Below, in pieces: positions 14,501 to 28,275 of a stretch of DNA of 64,000 nt; within the stretch, counting starts at the first letter, position 1; each line of letters opens with the position of its first letter. The translations under genes and the position numbers were made by a program. The notes beneath the pieces were generated by a model that had not been told where the DNA came from, ran no database searches, and worked only from the letters and a program-made list of their open reading frames with translations. The DNA lies in NCBI RefSeq assembly GCF_036417845.1, contig NC_089983.1, positions 24,457,207-24,521,206 of the forward strand, given 5' to 3'. The stretch is from Apteryx mantelli (Eukaryota > Chordata > Aves > Apterygiformes > Apterygidae).

Positions 14501-16398
14501 ATATGCATGTACCAGAACAGAAAATGGAGTGTTTTAGATCTCAGAAGAAATGTTTTTCTTTTAGTATAGACAACCAAATTATTGTTCTTCAATAGATCAT
14601 ATCATGCTAATATCTTCTGATAGACTTTGCTGCATTCTTGCCATTCAGAATTTCCAATTTCAATTAAAAAAATTTAATTCTTCAACAGTAAAATTTGGCT
14701 GCAGTATATAGATTGAAAGGCAGAGAATTTAATACTGCCCAAATACCTCCTTAGGGTATCATAGAATCAATACTCCAAAATAAATTCTCTCAAAAGTCAG
14801 GTCAGCTGCAGTAGCATGAGAATCCTCAGTTGAATCTTTAAGAACTATTATTTTGTTTTTAATACACATAATCCTCTCTCTGTTTTTCTCCCTATTAGAA
14901 CATAGCTTTGTTTAATAATTACTGTTATCCTGGAAGATACAATGAGCCAAAATTATGACAAAATCTATTATTTAATCCAACGTATCATAAGCTCATGCTA
15001 CAACAAATAACAGCATTGTCTATTTTGGAAAATCATCTGCAGTTTAAGTACAAAAAGAATGACCCTAAATAAATAAAGATGACATGTATGAGATTTACCA
15101 CCAGGCACAGCTTATCTGACTTCTATGTCACCCGTTCTGGTCATCACAGCTTAGTAAATTTATCAACACAAATTCAGAAGCAGCCAGCTGCCCTCATGAC
15201 CCATTATCTCTCCCTTCCCACCATCTCACAGAAGCTATCTTCTCAATGGACTTTGCAACATTTCCTTCCTACAGCCACAAAATATGCAAAGAAAAACACT
15301 TTACGCTTATGAGACATCGCAAATAAAAGATTGTAAATAAAAAGCAACTCACAAATGACATCATATTAAGTAAGAGTTCATACATTAAAATCATTTAAGA
15401 CCTTTTTCTGCATTGGAATTTATACAGCCAAAAAATAGTACTACTTCAATTTAGCTTTTAAAAAGTGCATTGTCTCCTTTCTCATTGCATTTGCTTAGCA
15501 CACAGCACAGATTCATCCTAGTCACCAGCGCTCATATTCAGTTTGATCTACAAAGGCCTGGATTTGGGCCTGTTCTAAATTTAGAAATTTGGAGAGAAAA
15601 AATTAAGTACTGTTCTGAAGCGTAAGCTAACAAATTCATACTAGAAATAAGACACATTTTCCAGCAGAGCTACTGGCTTGATTTGCGTTCACTTTGTCAG
15701 ATTTCACAGAAATGGGAAGACAACAGACTTTGTTGGAAGGTATATTGAACAAAATGGCTTTGCTGTTTCTTTTTTCTTAGTTTAATCAGATCACATTCCA
15801 CTGTTGCTGCCAACAGTTTGCAGAAACCAGGAAGCACTTTTTGCCCCCCACATTTGGTTTCTGGAGAGATCCTGAACCATCAGAGATTTTACCAAAGTTA
15901 TATGTCAGATATAGGCAGGAAGCATTGATGATCCTAACGGTAATGAGAAACTTCTCAAGAACTTATATACTTCCAGGGCTAAACTGATTACTAGACTTGG
16001 GATCAAGAACAAATTCTTCCTTTAGCTCAAACTGACAGGGCTTATGGAGAGGCAACAAGTAATAATGGAGCATGGACATATGAGTATAAACATTTTGCTA
16101 GGGTCACATCAACGCTTCCAAGTCATTGTGGTAACTCAAGACAGTGCAAATGGTCTTGCTCTCTTGGCAGTACATTGCAATTGTTTTTATTTCTGGGATT
16201 TTGAAACAAGACTTATGATGCTGGGCATATTTCTTGACTGCAAATCAGAGGAGTTTCTTTTCTAGACCTTCTGGATTTAATGTCCACTATAGAACTGCAT
16301 GTGATACTGCAGGCTGGATTCAATAATTCAGGTGGTTTCTTCTGTTTCCATACTACCATGTTTCTAAATGGAGTTGGTGTAAGACAAAGTAGAATTAG

Positions 16399-16474
16399 TG
16401 ATATATATAAACATACATATATTCATGTATGTTTTATATATGTTTATACACACACACATATATATACACACATA
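16399..16474. repeat. AT/CA low-complexity tract with inverted repeat
   Basis: Alternating TA and CA dinucleotides. AAACATACAT at its left pairs with ATGTATGTTT 8 bp later, and further TATATA and CACACA runs follow to 16474. Confidence 0.9.
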
Positions 16475-16544
16475 GTGCAGGTGAATTGGATATCCTGAGA
16501 TTGTTGTAGGAATTATAGGTGGAGATTTATCACTTCTGTTATGT

Positions 16545-16605
16545 AGCAGGACAGACCAGACGATCGTTGTCTGTTCCTATATTCTAAGGATTCCCTGCTG
16601 CATAT
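16545..16605 (+). mobile_element. Possible old CR1-type LINE tail
   Basis: The run GACCAGACGATCGTTGTCTG followed by TTCCTATATTCTAAGGATTC resembles the sense 3' end of old CR1 copies (GACTAGATGATC, then CCTTCC and ATTCTATGATTC). The match is short and diverged, so it is a tentative call. Confidence 0.35.
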
Positions 16606-18893
16606 CAAAGTGCAGTCCTATTGTGAAAGTTGCCTGTAAAAAATGTTATTCTGTTATTTGATTAGTTTCCAATATAAAAATACTCACTTTGTAGTTGTTA
16701 AAAAAAAATCTGAAAGTACCAATCCTAGAAGTATATCTTGAACTTAATTGCACATAGTAAGAATTATGTAACTGGAATTCAGCTAGCAGTCTTTGCTTAT
16801 GACATACATGCCAGCACCACTCCATCTTACTTTGTTCTGTATGCGTACTACACATGCCATAGTAATAAAGTTTTAAGAAACAGTAAGAATATATGCATCT
16901 GTGAAGTCAACAGAAATGACTCAGTACCAATGACCATACACCACTGAACAGTTGAGTAAGATGCTCTTTTTTCAACTCTAGTCTGACTTTAACACCACAG
17001 TGACTCACCAATCCACTTGACTTGCATAATGATTTTTGACAATGCACTCCAATACATGAATACAGCTGGGGGGAACACAGCCAGAGTCCCTTCCCAATTA
17101 CATTAATAGCAGGCATACAGAAAATATTCCAGGATTCTATTTTAATCTAATAAAAATAACAATACATAGAAATCTCCTGGGAAATACGGGATCAGAAGAA
17201 CAAGAACTAAGAAGATTAAACAGGCTGCAAAGTGAAGGGGATAACTGGAAGGGAAACAATGTTCTACAGTTATAAAATAGTCAAATTCTATTTTTAAAGG
17301 AGATTATTATGATTAGAACTACTTCAAATATTATAATGAATGCATTGTTTAAAACAGGAGAAATTTTACATACATAAGATAGAATTTACTGGACAGCTTG
17401 TGAAATGTACAGCTTTGCGAAGTACAAAGATAACCAATTATTGTATGAGAAACATAAATAAACCTTTGTTTTAGTCAACTGATAAAAACTATTAATCTTT
17501 AAATACATATATACAGAGAAAAGAGGTTCTGAATCTAAGGTAAACAGAAAAACACTTGAATAAAATTGATACAATTTCTTAAATGTTGGGGAAAGGAATC
17601 TGGGCCTCTCTGCTTATTATTTATAAAATCCATTCAGTGATGGAAAGAGTATGTAATCTACAGCTACACTTTAAATAATGTATTATTTTTATTATCTAAA
17701 ATAAATTAAAAATCTCTATTATATAAATGGAGAGGCTTTATTCTGAGGAGGGTAGAATACAAACTGTATCAGTTTCTCATTTCAGTTAGTGGCATCTTAC
17801 AGATTAACCTCCTAAATCTGTACTTAGACTTGAAAATTAGTGGCTTGCTCCCTGCCAGCTCTAGATATTCAGCAGTTCATGCTGAAGCATATGTCAGCAG
17901 TGTTTGTGGGCTTGCACCACTGAGGTACCTCTCCTCAACGAAGCTGGTGAAAGCAACAAAACAAAAAACAAAGTGAAACAAAAATTCCCAGTAGCAGACA
18001 ATGTGACTAGCAACTTGGCCACCCAAAGCTCTTACAAGAAATGTGCTCAAATTTATATGGCAAGAGGACTATTTTATGTGCCTAGCTACTGGAATTACTT
18101 GAAGTTTCTAAACATGCTAGCAAAAGGGAAAAAACAATCAAGTTCAGACTCTCCTAAGGAGAGAGATAGGTCCTTTGAAGTGGGGTACTCTGCAGACTGA
18201 CTTTTAGAGGGACAGGACAGGGCAACCTTTATCAACACTTTTATGTAGCAGGTTCATTAAGCTCAGCTACTGTGGTAATGGATGGTCCTGCAAGAACCTG
18301 GACAGACAATCAAAACTTCATCTTGGCATCAAAAGATCATGTGATAACATGAGGAGGCTCTGGTCGAATTATAATGTAAATTAGGACATGAACAGATAGG
18401 AAGAAGTGGACCCCATAAAAGCATCAAATAAATTCATGTCAATTAATAAGCAATCCAGAGAAAGGAGATGATTTTTGTTGTAGCTGGCGTTAGAGTTCTG
18501 TGACTTTTAAGTCAGTGTACCCTGATTTCTGAACCCAATTCTGCACGCATGCATCTTCTGTAAGTAATTGCAACCATTTGCAGCAGCAGCTACGTTAAAA
18601 GTATCTGACAGAGCAGAGTACTTACAAGGAGCAGTGAAAATTAGATTTTAATAGATTAGGATGCACATCCATGGAACAGGTTTTGTTGATCAAATTAAAC
18701 CAAACCACTGGAGAAAAAAGCCTTGAAGATGACATCAGACATAATGGATTGTATAACAGAAAAGCAGTTAAAGGAGAACAAAAGTAGTTCTGGGCTAATG
18801 AGGAATGTCCTCCTTCAAGAACTGAAGCAACTTGCATCTAAGTGGTAGAATAAACTGACTCTTAATGAGACTTCAGGTATCAAACACACACAC

Positions 18894-18916
18894 GTATGGA
18901 AGGTATGGAAGGTATG
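18894..18916. repeat. Short tandem repeat (GTATGGAAG)
   Basis: Two full copies and one partial copy of a 9-bp unit, following a short CA run. Confidence 0.85.
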
Positions 18917-21649
18917 TTACGTCCTATTTAATCCTTTGGGGGTTTTTTGTTCTCTTCTCATATTATCTTTATTTTGAAGGTCTTCCTTTTCTTAGAATTC
19001 TTTAAAATTCTTTAAGGAAAACAGTCAAGATTAGAGCTCTGTATTGCTCTGAATTTTTTGAAAAGCTTAAAGGATCTGAACAGATGGAACAAATTCATCA
19101 TACAGTACATGAGCAATCCTTGAATTCAAAGACTTTATGGGTATAAAACTAGGACAATAAGGTGGGTTAAAAGCAGTAAAGTGGCTACAGCATCCCAGTA
19201 TGGATGCAGAGACATGAGTGTAAGCCCTTTGCCTGGATTGGTGCCAAGGCTTGCCTGCAGTTATCCTAGCTGTAAATAGGTAGCTCTTCATTCAAGCAGA
19301 GAAGAAGAAAGGCAGACAGCTGTGATACTAGCCCTATTGCTCCCTTGGGTGCTGTTGGCTACAAAACACAAGTATGCCTTAACCACACAAGACTGATAAG
19401 CCACCTGCACCCAGAAGGGATCTTTGGTAGTTTTATATTAGGGAAACAAAACTTTAAGCCTCAAAACATCAGTAAGTCTATTGATTTCTTCTTAATTAAA
19501 AAAAGAGAGAGAAAAATATTGAAATACAGATTTTTCAATAGAGACAAAAACAGTGCCTCTCATGCAGAATGCACCATTTTAATGTAACAGTTGCAACATG
19601 CTTAGAAAAGGCTCCCTTCCCATTTTTTAACCCCATTATCTATCCCCACTTCTCAGTGTCTCAAGTATTTTCCTTACTCTGCTTTTCTAAGTGGATTTAT
19701 TCTGTTTAAATGCTTCTTCCACTTCACCGCTCTTTTCTGCTCAAATTTTTCCATTGTTTGTTTTTCTTCTGTGCCCACAGAGCAAAGACTATCCCACTGC
19801 CATTTCCCAGGCAATTCCTTTCTTCACTGATGTTGCTTTTTACATTTTTTTCTACTCATCTGTTTACTCTGTGCCTTTGCTTATTTTCCATCACCTCAGC
19901 AAAAAGCAGAGTCCAAGCAAAGATAAAAATAAATGGGAAGCAAACATTCCTCCAGTGCTCCGCCGTTGGGAGAACGGAAGTATGCCATTTCTGATGAAAC
20001 GTTCCAACTGGCATTGCAGCTATCCCTGTGGTATTTGACAAGGATGTTATGCTGCTCAGGCAACCACTCCTAATTGTCTTTTGGGATGCTGAGCAAACAA
20101 GATGTTTTTCCTGGTCTGCGTGAAGGTCACGCTAGCACTGTAACAGCCAACACAGGTTACTGCTATAGCAAGTGAGGCACTGGAAAAACAGATGAAGCAG
20201 CCCTGCATGCAGTCACATTTCAGTCATGTATAAAATCCAATCTACTCTGCAACTACAATCATGTAGAATAACACACGTACAACACAGCTGTCACACAAGA
20301 CCACAACAATTACTATGCCAGCTATGCCAGACACATTAATGTTATTCTAGACTCATGCTAAAAGCAAATCCAAATGTTTCTCATGGCTTGAAAAAATAAA
20401 TTAACAACCTGTTTATATACAATAGCATCCTACAAGAAATAGATTGTCACCATTAGCTTGGCAGGGTACTATTAACATCTTTCACATATTGGGAAGAAAA
20501 ATTCCCAGAAAGTAAGTCTCTGTTGAAACAAATAAAGGCCAATGCTTTGAGAGCAGCAGCTATTGCCTCAAAGTTCCTCCAGAAGGTTCATCTCAATATA
20601 TGAATATTTCGCATCTCAAAAGAAACTCACCATATGCTGGGATGGCTTTTCTCAACTAGAAAAGTCTGCCTTATATTTTTGGAACAGACAGATTTTTCCT
20701 TGAGCATGTTTATTGACGTTTCATAAACCACAAAAGCTTGACTGAAAAAAGAACATACTTTAGCTGTATCAATAGTGAATTTTTTTCAATTTGGAGACCA
20801 AAAGGAGGAAGAAAGGATAAATTTCAAGTAGCTTGGAAACAGAAATTCAACTGCAACATCAAGACACACTAAAATGAGCATTTCATTGCCAACACATTCA
20901 AATGATATTTCAACTTTTGAAAATTTTCCCCATTTTTCCTTTTGTGGAAAGTATTTGCTGAATTTAATCTAAATTCACTAACAAAGGTACTGTTACCCCT
21001 AAACTGCACTGGGTATTCCAGCAGAATCAAAACCCCTCTTCTGTGGCTGCAAGTATTACCTCCCTATATCTTCTGCTTGATCCACAAGACACACAGATCT
21101 GCCTGAATTGTTCATTTAAACTGGCGAGTCACATGGCAGATGCCACTCAAACTTACAATGGATCCTTTAAGACCCTACCAGAAAGATGGGAAATGACTCC
21201 AATTCTTCTTTTAACTACATTTACTGCATTTTCATTTAATACCTGCACTGTGACATGCAAAGATTTCTACAGCCAACGCTAATCAACCCACATTGCTGTG
21301 TGTAATGCCTTTATCTTCTCTGATTTTCTTCCAAACCTATAGACATTGCAGCACCCTAAAATAAGCACATATACATACCAAATTTAAGTGCTAGAAAATG
21401 ACTGGACCAACTAGTGAGGGAAAGATCTATCGTGACCTATGTAAAAACTTCTGGCTGGGGAAGTCTCCCAGCCCAAAAGCACTTGGAGCTGAACGCACCC
21501 TGGGGAAGCACCGAGAGCAGAACAGGACAAGTGTACAGTGCTGCCTGCTATTAGCGACTGCCAAATCCAGGATGCCAGGCTAAGCAGACCTGATGTGCTA
21601 CAGCCATTTCTTGCTTTTCTTCCATTTGGAGAAGAGGGGGGGAAAAAGC

Positions 21650-21692
21650 AAGTATTTTCAAAGTATTTTCAAAAGAGAAGTATTTTCAAAAT
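21650..21692. repeat. Three-copy repeat of AAGTATTTTCAAA
   Basis: The unit occurs three times; the first two are directly adjacent and the third is offset by AAGAG. It is a local slippage-type duplication. Confidence 0.85.
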
Positions 21693-24600
21693 CAAAGTTG
21701 CCACACAGTCCAAAGCAGTACTTTTGTGAGGAAGCTGCCTTAATCATAACTCAACTTTTTTCATGGACCATCCTAGTTTCAAAAGCCTGAGAACAGTTCC
21801 AACTAAACTGAATATGAGATACAAATTTAGTAATTTCAGGTGGATATATTTAGCCTCAACTGGTTGGGAAGCACCAATACAGTCTTTGTTTAGACAGATT
21901 TGCAAGCACGTACAGCAACTATTTTTGGTCAAACTTCCTTGGCCTCCAGCACTTCTGTTGTAGTGTCTTAATACAGTGTAGTAACAGCTGTTTCTTAATA
22001 GTAGTTCCGTAGTAGTTGATTCTTAATACAGTGTTTTATATTTTCAGAAAGTTCTCACTGTCCATAGAAAGTACTCCTGTTCTTTAACACAAGAAAGCAG
22101 ATTTTACCACTAAGAGCACTTGAAAACAAGACCATCTGAAGAGGCTCAGGTCACAGATAACTGACTATCAAGATGTTCTGCATCCTGAAACGCTGCCACT
22201 AGCACTTATTACACCCACAAGGTCAATGATATCCTGGCATTATCACTCAGTGGCTTTCATCTTTCATAAACAGAGGCATTTTCAATTTCAGAATGATGCT
22301 TTACCAAACATAATACAAATAGACAGGAAAAGATATTATTCTTATTCAAGGCTGGAGGAGGAGAAAACAGGAGTCGTATTTCTCTATTATAAATTATTAT
22401 GCATTCTGAAATGTTAATAGAGCAAGTGACAGTGGTGAACTGCACTCAAGAAATAAACAACAGGAAAATTAAAGTAAGCATTAGCCTTATAATTAATACT
22501 ACTGAGAGCATGTTAATTTTCAGAGGAACTATGTGAATTACTGGGGAGTTAAAACATTCCTTGATAACTCCAAGTAAATAAACAAACTTTAATGTGTTTT
22601 TGTCTACGTGTACTTTGTTTTCAATTTTGAGGTAATTTTTGGAAGGCATTTTTGCTTGTGTCAATACAGATATTTATATGTAGGCTGTGGAGTTTACAAC
22701 ACACAGCACTATCTACTTCAGTGGAGCTCTAGGAGGATACTGCTTGAGTGCTTCAGACTGCAGGACAGGGATATTACAGAATCACAGACTCTTGCTGATC
22801 CACACTGATCTTCAATTAAAACAAATTATTTTTATGTAATTAATATTATACTTAGAAGTAGGAAAGTAGGAGGAAATCTGAAAAATCAAAATGCAGTATG
22901 AACTACTAGATAATTTTAAATACTATGTTGCTTTTTCATGTCAAAGACTAAGCTGAAATTTCAGAAAATACACTAGCACCAAACGAACGGTGTTCTACAG
23001 CCATTTTGTATTGACATAAAGTCAAAAGAAAAAAACATATGGTATTTAACACTGAGATTAAAGAGTGATCTAAATTAGACCAGATTTAAGATAACAAAAA
23101 GACTTCCAGCAGACAGCAGCTAAACATAAATCTGGTTGTTTCAATTACTATTGTGCCAATTTCTCAGGAGGAAAAAGAACAATATATATCTGCAATTCTA
23201 TTAGGGCTGACTGTCAACGCACGGTTCACCCAAGGGGGAGACATTTATTACTGTAAATACCTAATCACTCTCTTAAAACAGATTAATAGACATTTTCTTT
23301 TATGGTGACATCAGACTTCTTTACCCTTCCATCGTAAGTATCTTCAAATGCCAGGATCCTACCCATGCCTCCACCGCTGCTGTTAACAGTGACCGGATTA
23401 CATGTGAGGTCTTGGCCAGAGCCCAGAACACAAGCCCACTATCGTATGCTCTCATCCGACAGGGTCTATTAAGTACTCCTTTCCTTGTTTATTGACTTGA
23501 ATAAAACAGTGAACACTGTCCTCACTCTGAGAACTTTTTGTTCTCACTGGAGATGCTGAGATATTTGGATTTTCTAAAGCCAGACTCAACAAAAGATTGA
23601 CAGGATTCTACGGATAAATTTGTATGAATAAAAATTATGACCAAAACACAAGCATTTCCTCTTCTACTTCAGAGGAATCCCTTGTTTATGAAACAGAACT
23701 GTTCTGTACCACAGCTGAAGCAGAAAATGCGATAGAGGGTTTTACTTCATGTTTTGCTGGCCATTGAGACCTAAACAGTTTGGGTTTGAAATTGTAACTC
23801 AAGTCATCAGTTTTGCCTGACCTTCTAATGCATTACCACTCATGGACTGAAGCTGAGTGCCTCCTTTTAAAGCCTCTGTTACTCTTGTCTACTGATTTCA
23901 TAGCTACTGAGAAATTTCCTAACATTATCTGACAGCAACTTCTAGGCATCAGAATAGTTCTGAAAACAATATAACATGCAAGAGTAATGCCAAAAGTATA
24001 AATGATAAAACCCTACTATATTAAAAACCGTAATAGGCACAACAAAAATAGAAACGCAGCTAAATGTTTCTCCCTCTGTTCCTTGTTATCATTCACAAAT
24101 TATGAGCTCAGGTTATGTGGAGGGCCACTTAGTATTTGTAAATTCCCTAGAATAAAACTGTCAGACTGCATTGACTCTGAGCCATCTATCATCCAGACAG
24201 TAAAAATATATTGCGATATATATTTATACATAAGTGTTATCTAAAAAAATTACTATGCATTACCAGTCATAATACTGTCACTTTTACAAAAAAAATTCAG
24301 AAAGTTACATCAGCAGACTCAATTGCCAAGAAGAATCTGAGCTCTATCCAAAAGTGAGAACTATCCAGTGTTTTTTAGCTGATATTTCATTAACATATAT
24401 TTTTGTACTGAATGAAAAGACAAAAAAAAAACCCTTAATTTACCCACTTTTTTTAAAAAAAGAAGAAGGAGCTTTATGATATTATGGGATATGAAACCAT
24501 CCTAAAACATTTTGTTAATCTTGCCACTTTTTTATCTCAATATCGAATTCCAAGTTACAAAATTTTCCCTTTGGAGGAGAAATCATTCCAACCGTAAGGA

Positions 24601-27600
24601 CAGGAGTTGCTTTAAAAGTAACTCATTTTATTTATGCTCCATTCACCAGTCCTCAACAATAGCTGGTAAGTTAGCATGTATGCAAATGTGTCAGAAACCT
24701 CAGCCAAGATGCTCATAGACATTTATATAGAAGAGAAACTCCCCTGCTGTATACAGTACCCGTTCCAAAATTTATCAGCATCATAAAATAGGAGTAAAGT
24801 ACTTCTTGAAAGACTACTGAGAAAATATGCTGAGGAAGAAAAAAGGACTTGTAAGATTATATTACTGTTACATAGCTATGCCTCACAAATAAGTATTTTA
24901 GAAAAGTTTCCTGACTACTCAAAATTCTAAAAGGAAGATTAATAAAATGACTGATCCCATGGTATAGAAAAAAAGTACACTTTAAGATTTTCAGTTTAAA
25001 ATTGCAGTGTTCTGGAAAGCAAATCTCAGATTAATCCTATTTCCTTTGATTTTAACACATATCCTGAAGCAAGAAAACTGCATTTATTTTACCAAATTGA
25101 GATTCACCCATGCATTTGGAAAAATTACAAAGTTTCAATTCACCCCCCTTATTTTTTAAATTCTCTGTCCTGCCATAAAGTGCTCTGAATTTAAATTCTA
25201 AACTGCAATCAGAGTCTGAATCCTCAGCAAGACAGTGGGCAATTGTGACAAATGACCATTATGAGCTTGAAGTCTATTATTAAATAACAGGGAGGTATTA
25301 ACAGTAAACTTTCAAATATTCATGTTTTAGTATTTGAAAATGTTTGTAAAATGTTATAATCTCTAAATCTTCCAGTAATAGCACTGGAAACGGTTTGCCT
25401 AAATTTTGACTTTCTGTCGTTTACTGTCTCTCTGCAGAAAACAGTGTTACACATTTTTCTTTAACACTGACTTTGCCTTTTAAAGCTAGATTGTTTAATA
25501 ACAGGGATGGGAAATATATTTTTGTGCGCAGAAAGAACTGGAACATGGTACTAAACATGCTGAAACATGTAAAATATTAATTACGAAAAAAATACTGAAA
25601 TATGCTGCTGACCTTGTTGCGGGGTTGCTAGCCAAACTATACAGTCATAGAGGTTAGAAGATACAAAGTATGCCGCACTTTGGAAACATGATTATGGCTA
25701 CTGCTGTAACTGGGTGATGCTTTGCTGTCCAGCATGCACCTGTGCTGCAGCTAAAGAAGCTATTCAAGTTTAGAAACTCAGAATTATCCATTGCAATCTG
25801 CAGTCTCCAAAAGTAGAAAATATTCAGTCCCTGCTTAAAGCGTCTGAACAATAGAGCCAACTGGCTGAATACATGTACATAGAGCTCAATTGTTCTCCAC
25901 ATACCCCTTCTTCAGAGATACCACATTCCACATTTTTATTCATGTAGGTCTTTTGTGGATCATTGGTGAAGCTTCATACCATGCAGTCCCTGTCCTCCAC
26001 TGCTAAAACATAAGATTGCTATTACATTATTCAGGCAACCTTTGCCGCAATGTTAAAAGCAAACATCATGGCAGAAACTTTTATAAACTGAAATATCATT
26101 ACTTGCAAGATTTAGCTCCTCACAGAATGGAATACCATTGACCTAAAGTATTTTATTTCTCTACTTTTTATCTGGCAGAGCAAACGCTATTGCCTCCTGA
26201 ATTCTGCTCATATGAATACATGCCCTTATTAGCAAAAACAGAAACAATGATCAAAAACCATACTTGACATTTGCTATATTTCACTTTTGACCCTTCATAT
26301 TACCTTTCATCATGCTGTTCTTTGCTGCTCTTGATAAATCTATGAAACTGAAATGCAAAGTGCATATTTGCTTCAGATATAAAAAATATCTAATTCAGAC
26401 CTAAGGTATTTTTGAAATTTATGTATTGGATATTTAGGAGATCATTAAAACAACAAACAAAAAAGTTTTTTAAAAAAATAAATATATCTGGCCCGCTGCC
26501 AACATATTAATAGGAAACCTTTGTTCAGGGATGTGTAAATAATAACATTTCAAACTAGAAAAATTAAATGGAAAAACTAAGCCTCCACAGCATCAATATT
26601 TACCAAGAGTGAACAATTTTATAGTGACTATAAAGATAGCACAAAATATCTCATTATTGAATTAGCGGAAAATTACCCAATGATAGAGATCATTTTCCAT
26701 TTCTTAGTCTAATCTCCTCAAATAAAATATCCATCCTCCTAACTTGAACTACTTGAAGAAAGGCTTTTAAAATCCACCACAAGTCCACCATCCTTTGAGT
26801 TTTCAACTCTTAAACACAAGCCATGGCTGGCAAAGAGAATAAGATGACAAGCATTAAGTACGCATTCCACAAAATGTAAGGATAAATAAAGATTAGCTGT
26901 CTGGGAAATGCACAGAAACCAAAGAAGCCTTGAAGCCTCATACTTCCTCATTTATCCTTTAATGAAAAAATTGACATTAGCTGAAAAAGTATTGATTTTC
27001 TGTGCAGCAATTTGTGAGCGCCTAAAGAACTGAAAGACATTTTTGCAACATACTGAGATTGTTTAAAAAGAAATATTTCAGAGAGGTCTGCTTGAATTAC
27101 TTTCTGGAACTCACAATACACATACACATTTATTTCTGTTGAGACTTGTACTTCTACATGAGAAGCTCACATTCGGTAGTCCTACCCCTTACTTTTAAAT
27201 CTGCTTCAGAGAATAGTTTAAAAGTATAACCCACCTTGAAAGAATCACCAACATAAAAAGTATAAAATACTTCACCTGCTGTCGTTACAAATGTCGTTAC
27301 ATTGCCAGGACATAAAGTCCATCAGGAAAACAAGTTATTTTCCTTGGCATGTTTATTTTGTGAATTTCAAAGCATTTTGTTTAAACTTGTTTTCACTTTT
27401 TCTCTAGACAGTGAGCAAGGTTTCCATATTATCAAAAAACATTATGTAAAAAAAGAAAAAATTTTTGAAGTGGTTAATTGGATTGTAATACCTCTTAATT
27501 TAACAGAGAAAGACCTAGCACATCGTAAATCAGCACTGAAATGGAAGACTAGCGATGTTCTTTAAACAGTTTGGTATGTTTTCATTTTTTCAGTTATTTG

Positions 27601-27625
27601 CAATTCTTGATTAGTAATTTTGATC

Positions 27626-27719
27626 AATCAATTTACAAGTGATAATCACAGAATCACAGAATCGCTGAGGTTGGAAGGGTCCTCTGGAGATCATCTAGTC
27701 CAACCCCCCTAATCAATTT
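27626..27719. repeat. Putative target-site duplication around the CR1 fragment
   Basis: AATCAATTT at 27626-27634 and again at 27711-27719 brackets the CR1 tail. The right copy abuts the truncated end exactly. Ten bases separate the left copy from the octamer tail. Confidence 0.5.
27645..27710 (-). mobile_element. CR1 LINE, severely 5'-truncated 3' end
   Basis: The plus strand reads ATCACAGAATCACAGAAT, the reverse of the ATTCTGTG octamer tail of avian CR1, followed by GGTTGGAAGGGTCCTCTGG and GATCATCTAGTCCAACC. This is the most conserved part of the CR1 3' end. Only about 65 bp is present. The 9-bp sequence AATCAATTT occurs on both sides (27626-27634 and 27711-27719), as expected for a target-site duplication. 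Confidence 0.92.
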
Positions 27720-27724
27720 TAAAC

Positions 27725-28275
27725 CAACTATAACAGCTAGCATTTCTTTTGCCCCTTGAAGTGAAGGGCATGCCTTCCCAAGAGCCTCACAAACTCTGTT
27801 GGGGGAGCGAGCAAAGAGGAGGAGATGGCTAACTTTTCTGCTGCACATGCTTTCCACTCACTCCTGGGCATCTTCTTGTTCTCCAAGACTTCTTCCTTTC
27901 CACACTCTCCATCCCGCCTCAGACATTTCAGGCGACAGCCTCCGTAAAGGAGACAGCAAAGAGCCAGCAAAAAAAAACCACCAAAGACTGCATCAAGTGA
28001 GGATGCATACGGGACAGCTGGAGGGGGAGGCACAAAGCACCAGCAGATGGGGTTAACCCATCGGAATATGGGCAAGGGGATACACACATGGCCCTGGAAG
28101 AGATCGGCAAGACTGGGTGCAGGGCTGAAATTCAGACATGGGTGCATAAATGGGTGGGGAGTGACCTGCAAGGAGGAGAGGCAGAAGGCTAAAGATGGAA
28201 GAAGCTGAAGAGGCACATCTCTTAGTGCTGGAAACCCAGAGCAGTAATGAAAAACAGGGTAAGAACACATTCGTA
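27725..28275. other. GC-richer block with a 177-codon minus-strand frame, origin unknown
   Basis: This block is clearly richer in G and C than its flanks. Its minus strand is open from 28270 to 27737 (177 codons from ATG), the longest frame outside the CpG island. The frame has Leu/Pro/Cys-rich hydrophobic stretches (for example FFLLALCCLLYGG) but no recognisable domain. The plus strand carries a good donor-like AACAGG|GTAAGA near 28258. It could be a decayed LTR-type element, an exon of an unannotated transcript, or chance. I do not assign a function. Confidence 0.3.

Larger units (their letters stand above)
1992..16398. other. Non-coding DNA, inferred intron
   Basis: AT-rich sequence with only short unrelated frames, none with a recognisable domain or well-placed splice sites. 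It contains a (CA)n microsatellite near 5.9 kb and a local duplication near 11.5 kb. Slightly GC-richer patches near 8.0, 8.55 and 12.9 kb have no identifiable content. Confidence 0.55.
16606..27634. other. Non-coding DNA, inferred intron
   Basis: No coding exon, RNA gene or clear mobile element is recognised. Small tandem repeats occur near 18.9 and 21.65 kb. Frames of 60-115 codons occur as expected by chance, for example two overlapping plus-strand frames at 19.7-20.0 kb, and none shows a domain. Confidence 0.55.

Noticed and set aside
14758..14775. TATCATAGAATCAAT as a CR1 end.
   Set aside because: Only one octamer-like unit, and the following sequence is unrelated.
19691..20038. Two overlapping plus-strand frames (115 and 94 codons) as a gene.
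   Set aside because: Pyrimidine-rich DNA gives Phe/Leu/Ser-rich frames in two registers. There is no domain and no splice context.
22773..22790. ACAGAATCACAGA as a CR1 octamer tail.
   Set aside because: The adjacent GGTTGGAAGG core is missing, so about two octamers alone are not enough.
25644..25670. AGTCATAGAGGTTAGAAGA as a diverged CR1 tail.
   Set aside because: It is too short and lacks the downstream ATCATCTAGTCCAAC segment.
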